Shown: piece after piece, positions 44,196 to 51,285 of the stretch
How the letters are laid out: every line of letters begins with the position of its first letter
Position numbering within the stretch: the stretch's first letter is position 1
The notes under the pieces: model-generated
What the model saw: the letters and a program-made list of their open reading frames with translations, nothing else
Told to the model about the DNA's origin: nothing
The model's database searches: none
Position numbers and translations under genes: made by a program
Assembly (NCBI RefSeq): GCF_022662375.1
Contig: NZ_JAKNQL010000010.1
Span: 62,001 to 126,000 of the forward strand
Source: Pseudomonas sp. CROZ-RG-20F-R04-15
GTDB lineage: Bacteria > Pseudomonadota > Gammaproteobacteria > Pseudomonadales > Pseudomonadaceae
Length of the DNA: 64,000 bases
Reading direction: 5' to 3'

Positions 44196-45527
44196 TCAGC
44201 GCATAAACCTCAGCGCCAACCCGCGACATCCTTCATTCACCCGACCACCTCTCCAAGCAATCTGCCCCGACACCATCGTCGCATTCACTCGATGCCGAAA
44301 GCTGCGCCCGGCAAACGGCGTCCATCCGCACTGCGACAGAATCGGTTGCCGATCGACCTCCAGCGTCTGCGCCTCAACCAGCACCAGATCCGCCCAATAC
44401 CCCTCACGCAAATAACCACGATCCGGAATCGCAAACAGATCCGCGACGCGATGGCTGGTCTTCGCCACCAAGGTCGTGATTGGCAGAACCCCCTCCGCAA
44501 CCAACTCCATCAGCGCCGGCAATGCATGCTGCACCAATGGCAATCCCGAAGGCGCCTGCGTGTAAGGCAGTTGCTTTTCTTCCCAGGTATGCGGTGCATG
44601 ATCGCTGCCGATGACGTCCAGCCGGTTGCTGTTCAACGCGTCGCGCAAAGCGTCACGATCGTTTTGAGTCTTGATTGCCGGGTTGCACTTGATCAGGTTG
44701 CCGAGGTTTGGATAGTCGCGATCATCGAACAACAAATGATGCAGACACACTTCAGCGGTGATGCGTTTCTGCGCCAACGGTTTGTCCTCGAACAACGCCA
44801 GTTCACGCGCCGTGGTCAGGTGCAAAACGTGCAGACGAGTGCCATGACGTTTTGCCAGTTCCACCGCCAGAGAAGAGGAGCGATAACATGCCTCGGCATT
44901 GCGGATCAGTGGGTGAGCTCCCGGTGGAATTCGCTCGCCGAACAGCTCTCGCAGATTGGCCGCGTTGGCGTCGATGCTCGGCGTGTGTTCGCAGTGCGCC
45001 AACAGAATGGTCGGCACTTCGGCAAACAGCCGCTCGAGAATCTGCGGATCATCCACCAACATGTTGCCGGTGGATGCCCCCATGAACACTTTCACCCCGG
45101 CCACTTCACACGGATTGAGCGCGGCAACGGTGTCGAGGTTGTCCCGGCTCACGCCAAAGTGAAAGCCGTAATTAGCCACCGAGTTGATCGCCGCACGGCG
45201 CTTTTTATCCGCCAGCGCTTCGAGCGTAAGGGTGGCCGGGTTGGTGTTGGGCATGTCCATGAAACTGGTGATGCCACCGGCGACCGCCGCCCGCGACTCG
45301 GTATGAATGCTGCCTTTGGCTAATGCACCCGGTTCGCGGAAATGCACTTGGTCATCGATCATCCCCGGCAGTAACCATCGGCCGTTGGCGTCGATTTCCA
45401 CCTTGGCGCTTTCACCTTCGATGCTGCGTGCAATCTTGACGATGCGTCCATTGCTGACCAACAGATCTGCGTCGAACTCACACCCTTCGTTAACCAGTCT
45501 GGCATTGCGAATCAGCACGCTGCTCAT
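44196..45527 (-). CDS. pyrC2: Dihydroorotase (zinc-starvation paralogue)
   Basis: 443-aa amidohydrolase of pyrimidine synthesis. Motifs: MIDDQVHFREPG at 56-67, carboxylated-Lys segment AGVKVFMGAS, metal His residues in LLAHCEHTPSI and LHVLHLTTA, and the catalytic Asp in VIGSDHAPHT. In the first motif Gln60 replaces the first His of the usual HxH pair, as in some other bacterial dihydroorotases. It is the last gene of the folE2-znu-cam operon. P. aeruginosa PA5541 (pyrQ) is the positional equivalent. It probably replaces the main zinc enzyme when zinc is scarce. Confidence 0.88.
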   Translation of the reverse strand: MSSVLIRNARLVNEGCEFDADLLVSNGRIVKIARSIEGESAKVEIDANGRWLLPGMIDDQVHFREPGALAKGSIHTESRAAVAGGITSFMDMPNTNPATLTLEALADKKRRAAINSVANYGFHFGVSRDNLDTVAALNPCEVAGVKVFMGASTGNMLVDDPQILERLFAEVPTILLAHCEHTPSIDANAANLRELFGERIPPGAHPLIRNAEACYRSSSLAVELAKRHGTRLHVLHLTTARELALFEDKPLAQKRITAEVCLHHLLFDDRDYPNLGNLIKCNPAIKTQNDRDALRDALNSNRLDVIGSDHAPHTWEEKQLPYTQAPSGLPLVQHALPALMELVAEGVLPITTLVAKTSHRVADLFAIPDRGYLREGYWADLVLVEAQTLEVDRQPILSQCGWTPFAGRSFRHRVNATMVSGQIAWRGGRVNEGCRGLALRFMR

Positions 45528-45530
45528 GGT

Positions 45531-46091
45531 TCAGAACTCGTTCTGCAAGGCTTTGTAGCCGCGCACCAGATCGACGTTAGTGCGCGCCACGTCCTCGGAA
45601 AACTCCGAAGCGCTGACACTCACAGGAGGGAACAACGACAGATCTGTATTCGGGCCTATGCGAGTAGTGGAGGGTACATAGAAGGCGTCCGGCAGATCCC
45701 GGCCGTCGACCACTGAGTTGTGTCGAACTACGCAACCATTGCCTACAACGCAGTTGAACAGGACGCTGTTGAAGCCGATGAACACGCGGTCGCCAACCAC
45801 GCAGGGTCCATGCACGATCGAGCGGTGGGCGATGGAACTGAATTCGCCGATGGTCACCGCTGCACCGGATTTGGAGTGGATCACCACACCGTCCTGAATG
45901 TTCGAATTGGCACCGATGGTGATCGGCTCCATCTCGCCCGACGCATCCACTTCGTCGGCGCGGATCACCGCATAGGGGCCGACGAAGACGTTCTCGCCGA
46001 TCACTACCTTGCCGCAGATGATCGCGGTTTTATCGACGTAGGCCGACTCGGCGATCTGCGGTAAATCACCTGAAGGATTCTTGCGGATCAT
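45531..46091 (-). CDS. cam: Gamma-class carbonic anhydrase family protein
   Basis: 186-aa left-handed beta-helix protein of hexapeptide repeats. The three histidines expected to bind the metal across trimer interfaces are His72 (VVIHSKSG), His89 and His94 (IAHRSIVHG), with the spacing of archaeal Cam. This class can use iron or cobalt, so it could stand in for zinc beta-type enzymes. It is 3 bases upstream of pyrC2 and overlaps the znuA-like gene by 4 bases. Positional equivalent of PA5540. Confidence 0.88.
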   Translation of the reverse strand: MIRKNPSGDLPQIAESAYVDKTAIICGKVVIGENVFVGPYAVIRADEVDASGEMEPITIGANSNIQDGVVIHSKSGAAVTIGEFSSIAHRSIVHGPCVVGDRVFIGFNSVLFNCVVGNGCVVRHNSVVDGRDLPDAFYVPSTTRIGPNTDLSLFPPVSVSASEFSEDVARTNVDLVRGYKALQNEF

Positions 46092-46963
46092 GGTCGGCTC
46101 AGCGCGTCGTAAAGGGTGTTGAGGTTGTATTCGAACAGACCGGTGAAAGTGCTGGCAGGGCCGCTGGCGGCGAGGGCATCCGAATAGAGTGTGCCGCCGA
46201 TGTGCGCGCCGCTTTCGTCGGCGATCTGTTTGAGCAGGCGGGCGTCCTTGATGTTTTCCATGAATACCGCTTTGACTTTGGCCTGACGAATCTGGGTGAT
46301 CAGTGCTGCGACTTCGGCGGCGGAGGGTTCACGTTCGGTGGACAAGCCCTGCGGTGCCATGAAGTCGATACCATACGCCTGGCCGAGATATCCAAAAGCA
46401 TCGTGGCTGGTGACGATCTTGCGGTTGCCCGGTGGCAGCGAACCGAGTTTGGTTTTGGCTTCGGCGAGCAGGGCGTAGATCTGCTTCAGATAGGTTTTGC
46501 TGTTGCGTTCGTAGTCGGCTTTGTTCGCCGGGTCGGTAGCGATCAGCGCCTTGGTGATGTTGGCGACGTACAACTCAGCGTTCGCCAGATTGTGCCAGGC
46601 ATGCGGGTCGGCAACGGTTTCGCCGTCTTCATCCAGTGAGCGCGGAATCACGCCATGGCTGGCACTGATGACCGTGGCTTTGGTCTCGGTACTGGTCACC
46701 AGTCGATCCAGCCACGGTTCGAAACCGAGGCCGTTCTTGATGATCAGTTTGGCGCTGAGCAGCGCTTTGGCGTCGTCCGGTGTCGGCTCGTAGGTGTGCG
46801 CGTCAGCGTCCGGGCCGACCATGTTGGTGATCTGGATATGTTCGCCGCCGACCTGATGCACCATGTCGGCGAGAATGCTGAAGCTGGTCACCACCGGCAA
46901 TTTTTCCGCCGCCGATAATGACATCGACAGCATCAGGCTGAACAACACGACTAGAACGCGCAT
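46088..46963 (-). CDS. Zinc ABC transporter substrate-binding protein (ZnuA/TroA-like)
   Basis: 291-aa periplasmic metal-binding protein. The start at 46963 has GAGG 9 bases upstream and gives the signal peptide MRVLVVLFSLMLSMSLSAA; longer starts are unsupported. Likely ligands are His56 (DADAHTYEP), His121 (DPHAWH), His187 (VTSHDAFGYL) and Asp262 (LYSDAL), the three-His-plus-Asp set of zinc-binding TroA. The long His-rich loop of classical ZnuA is absent. It belongs to a complete ABC importer with the next two genes and sits in a Zur-box-headed operon, supporting zinc uptake. Confidence 0.88.
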   Translation of the reverse strand: MRVLVVLFSLMLSMSLSAAEKLPVVTSFSILADMVHQVGGEHIQITNMVGPDADAHTYEPTPDDAKALLSAKLIIKNGLGFEPWLDRLVTSTETKATVISASHGVIPRSLDEDGETVADPHAWHNLANAELYVANITKALIATDPANKADYERNSKTYLKQIYALLAEAKTKLGSLPPGNRKIVTSHDAFGYLGQAYGIDFMAPQGLSTEREPSAAEVAALITQIRQAKVKAVFMENIKDARLLKQIADESGAHIGGTLYSDALAASGPASTFTGLFEYNLNTLYDALSRP

Positions 46964-46974
46964 CGGGAAACACC

Positions 46975-47841
46975 TCATTGGGATGTGAGCAAAGGTGGGC
47001 GGCGTAGCAGGCCGTGAACCGGCCCGAACACCACTGACAGCAGATAACCGACGCCGGCGACCAGCACGATGGCCGGTCCGCTGGGCAGCGAGTAGTACAA
47101 CGACAGCAACAAGCCGAACCATACCGAGAGGCAACCGATGACCGCGGCGATGCCAATCAGGATCGGTAACCGGCGGCTCCAGAATCGTGAGGCAGCGGCG
47201 GGGAGCATCATCAGTCCGACGACCATCAGTGCGCCGATGGCCTGGAATCCGATCACCAGATTGAGCACGACCAGCGTCAGGAACACGCCGTGGGCGAGTG
47301 GGCCGAGACGGCTGACGGTTCTGAGAAAAAGTGGGTCGAGAGTGTCGAGTAGCAGCGGTTTGTAAATCAGCGCCATGGCCATCAGGCTGAATCCCGAGAC
47401 CCACAACATGCCGGTGAGGGTTGGGCCATCGACGGCTAATGCCGAGCCAAACAGCAGGTGAAGCAGGTCGAGGCGTTTGCCGGCCATGCCGAGAATCAGC
47501 ACACCGCTCGCGAGGGAAATTGGGTAGATCGCAGCGAGGCTGGCGTCTTCGCGCAGACCGGTGCGGCGAGTGATCCAGGCGGCAAGGCCGGCCATGCTCA
47601 GACCGGCGCCGAGGCCGCCGAGAGTGAGGGCGGGAAGGCTCAGGCCAGCGAACCAGAATCCCAGTGCGGCGCCGGGGAGGATGCCGTGGGCGACGGCGTC
47701 ACCGATCAGGCTCATTCTTCTCAAGATCAAAAACACGCCGAGTGGTGCGGTGCTGCACGCCAATACCAGCCCGCCAAGCAGGGCGCGGCGCATGAACACG
47801 AACTCGTTGAACGGTTGCCAGAAGTGGGGGACGACGAGCAT
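46975..47841 (-). CDS. Zinc/manganese ABC transporter permease (ZnuB-like)
   Basis: 288-aa inner-membrane permease of the ABC-3 family with about eight hydrophobic helices. Diagnostic segments are FLILRRMSLIGDAVAHGILPG near residue 38, REDASLAAIYPISLASGVL, and LVIGFQAIGALMVVGLMMLPAAASR. It overlaps the ATPase gene by one base, and the znuA-like gene follows 11 bases after it. It is the only permease of this operon, probably working as a homodimer. Confidence 0.9.
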   Translation of the reverse strand: MLVVPHFWQPFNEFVFMRRALLGGLVLACSTAPLGVFLILRRMSLIGDAVAHGILPGAALGFWFAGLSLPALTLGGLGAGLSMAGLAAWITRRTGLREDASLAAIYPISLASGVLILGMAGKRLDLLHLLFGSALAVDGPTLTGMLWVSGFSLMAMALIYKPLLLDTLDPLFLRTVSRLGPLAHGVFLTLVVLNLVIGFQAIGALMVVGLMMLPAAASRFWSRRLPILIGIAAVIGCLSVWFGLLLSLYYSLPSGPAIVLVAGVGYLLSVVFGPVHGLLRRPPLLTSQ

Positions 47842-48509
47842 CAGGCCACCTGCGTGTGAGGGGTTTGCTGGATCAGTTCAACGCTGGCGCCGTACACGCA
47901 TTCGCGGTTTTTGATCAGCAAAGTTTGCGGGATGTGTTGGCGTACGGCGACGAGGTCATGGCAGACCACGACGAGCGTTCGACCTTCGCTATGCCAGGCA
48001 TGGATGTGCTGCCAGAGCAGTTGTTGGCCGAGTTCATCGAGGGCGGCGTGGGGTTCGTCTAGGAGCAGAACCGGGGCGTCGGTCAGACTCAATCGGGCGA
48101 GCAGGGCGCGCTGCAATTCGCCACCGGACAGGGCCATGAGCGGGCGCCGTTCGAGTCCGCTCAGGTGCCAGTTTTCCAGTGCGACGTTCAGTCGTTGTGC
48201 GCGCAGTCGGGTTGAGAGTCGACGTCCCCAGAAACCGGCGGCGATCAGGTCTTCGAGGTTGATGGGGAACTGGCGGTCGAGGTGCTGTTGTTGGGGCAGG
48301 AAAGACAATCCGCTTTGGCGTGGAACACTCAGGCTGACTTTGCCAGCCAAGGGTTTCTGCAGCCCGGCGATAACTTTCAAAAGGCTGCTTTTTCCGCAGC
48401 CGTTGGCGCCAATGATTGCCGTGAGGCTGGCGCTTTCCAATTCAAGATTCAGGGGGGCGGTGAGCGGTTGGCCCGGGGCGCCCCAGCTCAGGGATTGGCA
48501 GCGGATCAT
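47841..48509 (-). CDS. Zinc ABC transporter ATPase (ZnuC-like)
   Basis: 222-aa ABC ATPase. Walker A GANGCGKSS lies near 34-42, the Q-loop FLPQQQHLDRQ, the signature LSGGELQRALLARL and Walker B VLLLDEPHAALD. It is shorter than classical ZnuC and lacks its extended C-terminus. It overlaps folE2 by 4 bases and energises the ZnuB-like permease downstream. The Cys in the P-loop (GCGKS) is common in this subfamily. Confidence 0.9.
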   Translation of the reverse strand: MIRCQSLSWGAPGQPLTAPLNLELESASLTAIIGANGCGKSSLLKVIAGLQKPLAGKVSLSVPRQSGLSFLPQQQHLDRQFPINLEDLIAAGFWGRRLSTRLRAQRLNVALENWHLSGLERRPLMALSGGELQRALLARLSLTDAPVLLLDEPHAALDELGQQLLWQHIHAWHSEGRTLVVVCHDLVAVRQHIPQTLLIKNRECVYGASVELIQQTPHTQVA

Positions 48510-49402
48510 GCTTGCTCACGCTGCCAATGACTTTCGGCGACGGCGTCGTGGGCGTGCAGGCTTTCGGCGTGGATCACTCGCAGGTGGAATTGATTAACTC
48601 CGGGTGTGCGGCGAAGTGCGAGATTCAACCGGCGTGCGGCGTCTTCGCAGAACATCAGGTTCTGTCCATTCGCCAGAGCGAAGGCTTGTTCATCGGCGCG
48701 TTTTACTGCGGTTTGCACGGCAGTGCCGAGGGCGGTTTCGGCGTCATTGATGATGACGCTCAGCGGGAGCTCATCGATGAATTCGTCGAGATGTAAATGC
48801 AGCTGTGCAGCGCTGCGTTGACTGTGAGGCGTAGCGACGATGCCTTGTGTCGAGCCGAGCCAAGCCAGAATGTCTGCGTGCTGAAGAGTTTTATTGGCGA
48901 AGTCGTCGATGAATTGCTGCTGGATCAACTGGCGCGCCAAAGCTGCGGAGCAGGGGCAAGTTGAGGAGTAGGGCACTTCGATTTTGAGTTCCACGTGGAA
49001 CATCTTGTTTTTCAGGCTGGCTGAAATCGTCGCGGGATAGGACTTCCATCCGGCCAATGGACTGATCAACGCGGGTCTTTTCAGCAGCAGATCGGTGTGG
49101 ATGTTCAGGTAGGCACAGTTGGATAAACCTTCGTGGCTATCCAAAAAATGTTTCAGTACCAGGTGCAGAAGAGCAGGGGAAAGTTGTTCCTGTTCGAGCG
49201 TCTCCAAGGCTAGATAAAGTCGCGACATGTGAATCCCGCGAGCCTCGCCGTCATCCAGACTCACTCCCGCATCTGCCTTCGCACTCAAGCGTTGGCCTTC
49301 CAGTAAAACAGGTAACGCGATGCCGTGCATACCCACCCATTCGAGGGGTAAGGCTTGGCGAGCGGATTGCGCGGCGATATCCGGAAGTGTCAGCGAATTC
49401 AT
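48506..49402 (-). CDS. folE2: GTP cyclohydrolase FolE2 (zinc-independent type IB)
   Basis: 298-aa enzyme for the first step of folate/queuosine synthesis that can use Mn or Fe in place of zinc. The key motif SSTCPCSAAL carries the catalytic Cys near residue 150. The start at 49402 gives the family N-terminus MNSLTLPDIAAQS; ATGs 4 and 17 codons upstream are alternatives, the outer one reaching into the Zur box. First gene of the six-gene operon, downstream of the 49431-49450 box. In zinc-starved cells it replaces zinc-dependent FolE. Confidence 0.93.
   Translation of the reverse strand: MNSLTLPDIAAQSARQALPLEWVGMHGIALPVLLEGQRLSAKADAGVSLDDGEARGIHMSRLYLALETLEQEQLSPALLHLVLKHFLDSHEGLSNCAYLNIHTDLLLKRPALISPLAGWKSYPATISASLKNKMFHVELKIEVPYSSTCPCSAALARQLIQQQFIDDFANKTLQHADILAWLGSTQGIVATPHSQRSAAQLHLHLDEFIDELPLSVIINDAETALGTAVQTAVKRADEQAFALANGQNLMFCEDAARRLNLALRRTPGVNQFHLRVIHAESLHAHDAVAESHWQREQA
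48987..49002. promoter_or_regulatory. parS-like ParB-binding site in folE2
   Basis: AGTTCCACGTGGAACA, the same 16-mer as at 35713-35728, matches Pseudomonas parS at 15 of 16 positions with the complete 14-bp palindrome. It lies inside the folE2 coding region. Confidence 0.7.
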
Positions 49403-49430
49403 GTTTGGAACCATCGTGTTGATTGAAATC

Positions 49431-49450
49431 AATGTTACATTATAACAATT
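49431..49450. promoter_or_regulatory. Zur-box-like site between folE2 and the amidase
   Basis: AATGTTACATTATAACAATT holds GTTACATTATAAC, matching GTTATANTATAAC at all but one fixed position, in an AT-rich stretch. It lies 28 bases before the folE2 start and 36 bases before the divergent amidase start, so one site could control both directions. Confidence 0.75.
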
Positions 49451-49486
49451 CAAATCACGATGCCTTTTTCATGAACAGGCTTTCAT

Positions 49487-50689
49487 ATGCACAGACGCCA
49501 TCTGCTTTATCTGATTCTGGCCAGCACGGCCTTCGCCTTCCCTTTCGGTGTTTCGGCCACGCAAATTCGCAACGCGCGGCTTTGGCGTTCTGATGAAAAG
49601 CTGCGGTTGGTATTCGATCTGAGCGGGCCGGTGCGCTACAAAACCTTCACGCTGAGTTCGCCTGAACGACTGATTGTCGATGTGTCCGGAGCCAATCTAA
49701 GCGCTGACTTCAGCCAGTTGGCTTTGAATGGCACAGTGATCCGTTCCATTCGATCCGGTCCTTTTGGTCAGGGAGATACGCGGATTGTTCTCGATCTGAG
49801 CAATCCAGTGCTGCTGAACAGCTTCCTTTTGGCTCCGCAAAACGGCCAAAGTCATCGGTTGGTTCTGGATCTCGTCAGCACAAAAGCACCTCAAACAGCC
49901 CCAATGGTTCCACGTGAAACACCCAGAATTGACGTTCACCCCAAGCGTGACATCATCGTAGTCGTCGACCCAGGACATGGTGGGAAGGATCCTGGTGCGG
50001 TTGGCGCCAAGGGGGAGCGGGAAAAAGATGTGGTGCTTTCCATTGCTCAGCTACTCGCCAAGCGCCTGAAAAAAGAGAAAGGATTCGATGTGAAACTGGT
50101 GCGCAATGACGATTTTTTCGTGCCTTTGCGCAAGCGGGTTGAGATCGCTCGTCAGCATAAAGCCGACATGTTTATCTCTGTGCATGCCGACGCGGCGCCA
50201 AGGCTGACGGCTTCTGGTGCCTCCGTGTATTGCCTCTCTGAGGGTGGCGCGACATCAGCGACGGCGCGTTTTATGGCGCAGCGTGAGAACGGTGCGGATC
50301 TGCTCGGCGCGACCAGTCTGCTTAATCTCAAAGATAAAGATCCGATGCTCGCCGGGGTAATTCTCGACATGTCGATGAACGCCACCATCGCTGCCAGCCT
50401 ACAGTTGGGCAACACGGTATTGGGCAGTCTGGCGGGCATCACTACGCTGCATCAGAAACGCGTGGAACAGGCAGGCTTCGCCGTGTTGAAGTCGCCAGAT
50501 GTGCCTTCAATCCTGGTGGAAACCGGCTTTATTTCCAATGTTCGCGACAGTCAGCGACTGGTCACTGCGCGGCATCAGAAGGCCGTGGCAGATGGTTTGT
50601 TTGAAGGGTTGCAGCGTTACTTTGAGAGAAATCCACCGATCGACAGTTATCTCGCCTGGCAGCAGGAGCAAAAAACCGCACGGGTTTAG
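49487..50689 (+). CDS. amiA: N-acetylmuramoyl-L-alanine amidase
   Basis: 400-aa periplasmic peptidoglycan amidase. A signal peptide spans about 1-24. An AMIN domain (about 27-130) targets the septum or wall. The catalytic Amidase_3 domain (about 155-385) contains VVDPGHGGKDPGA (zinc His), the acidic GEREKD, ISVHADA (second His) and ILVETGF (catalytic Glu). It is divergent from folE2 across a Zur-like box; the P. aeruginosa equivalent is PA5538 amiA. Induction of a zinc enzyme during zinc starvation seems paradoxical but is a known feature of this cluster. It converges on the next gene with a 4-base overlap. Confidence 0.9.
   Translation: MHRRHLLYLILASTAFAFPFGVSATQIRNARLWRSDEKLRLVFDLSGPVRYKTFTLSSPERLIVDVSGANLSADFSQLALNGTVIRSIRSGPFGQGDTRIVLDLSNPVLLNSFLLAPQNGQSHRLVLDLVSTKAPQTAPMVPRETPRIDVHPKRDIIVVVDPGHGGKDPGAVGAKGEREKDVVLSIAQLLAKRLKKEKGFDVKLVRNDDFFVPLRKRVEIARQHKADMFISVHADAAPRLTASGASVYCLSEGGATSATARFMAQRENGADLLGATSLLNLKDKDPMLAGVILDMSMNATIAASLQLGNTVLGSLAGITTLHQKRVEQAGFAVLKSPDVPSILVETGFISNVRDSQRLVTARHQKAVADGLFEGLQRYFERNPPIDSYLAWQQEQKTARV
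49906..49921. promoter_or_regulatory. parS-like ParB-binding site in the amidase gene
   Basis: GGTTCCACGTGAAACA contains GTTCCACGTGAAAC, matching the general bacterial parS (TGTTNCACGTGAAACA) at 15 of 16 positions. It lies 904 bases from the folE2 copy, on the other side of the Zur-like box, in the linker between the AMIN and catalytic domains. Confidence 0.7.
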
Positions 50690-51063
50690 CAACCGGCAAT
50701 CCGGCTACAGGTGAACTTTGCACTGCTGCCGCCCGAGCTGGAAAAGCGATTGATGGTTGTCCAGCCGACGCGGCGGGTGTAACCGACCCAGGCTTCTCCG
50801 TCAGAGGCAATGCCGGTGAAGAACGTCAATTGGCCGAAGCGGCTATTGGTTTGTGCCCAATAACGCTGGTCAGCCTTTTCAAACCCACGCAGATAAAGCG
50901 TGTTGCCGACGGTGTTGACGCTATAAGCGTTGCCCTCGGCATCGACGCACGCCAGCAGATTAGCGCTACGTGTGCAGCTCGCCAGCGCCGGCATCTGCGC
51001 CCACGTATCGCCAGCAACGAGCAATCCAAGGCTCAACAACGAGCATTTCAGCGCAGTTTTCAT
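50686..51063 (-). CDS. Small secreted protein of unknown function
   Basis: 125-aa protein with a signal peptide (MKTALKCSLLSLGLLVAGDTWAQ). The mature part has five Cys, two close together (SCTRSANLLAC) and two at the end (CSRIAGC), plus Trp/Tyr-rich strands (YWAQTNSRFGQ, WVGYTRRVGWTT), suggesting a small disulfide-stabilised beta protein. I know no family. It starts about 77 bases from a strong Zur box shared with the divergent ZigA gene, so zinc control is possible. In P. aeruginosa dksA2 occupies this interval; no DksA-like frame is present here. Confidence 0.65.
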   Translation of the reverse strand: MKTALKCSLLSLGLLVAGDTWAQMPALASCTRSANLLACVDAEGNAYSVNTVGNTLYLRGFEKADQRYWAQTNSRFGQLTFFTGIASDGEAWVGYTRRVGWTTINRFSSSGGSSAKFTCSRIAGC

Positions 51064-51139
51064 TACCAATTCCGGGAGTGGGATGAGCTCAGCTTCCTGC
51101 TGTTTATCGCTAAGGACAAGAGCAGGGCTGGTTTATTCA

Positions 51140-51160
51140 TGTTGTTATACTATAACATAA
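51140..51160. promoter_or_regulatory. Near-perfect Zur box upstream of zigA
   Basis: GTTATACTATAAC (51144-51156) matches the Zur core GTTATANTATAAC exactly and is embedded in an AT-rich palindrome (ATGTT...AACAT). It is 126 bases before the zigA start and 77 bases before the minus-strand small secreted protein start. Confidence 0.85.
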
Positions 51161-51285
51161 ATAATAACTGAGCCTGAGCGGGCCGATTTCAAGCGTTTAC
51201 CTTCAGCGAGCCCCTCGTATGAAGCGCCCAAACGCCAAGCGCTGACAAAAGCGCCAATCGGCCACCTTCCTATGAGGATTATCCA

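Noticed and set aside
46964..47404. Extended N-terminus (about 147 residues) for the ZnuA-like protein
   Set aside because: It would read through the permease gene in another frame. The ATG at 46963 has GAGG and a signal peptide.
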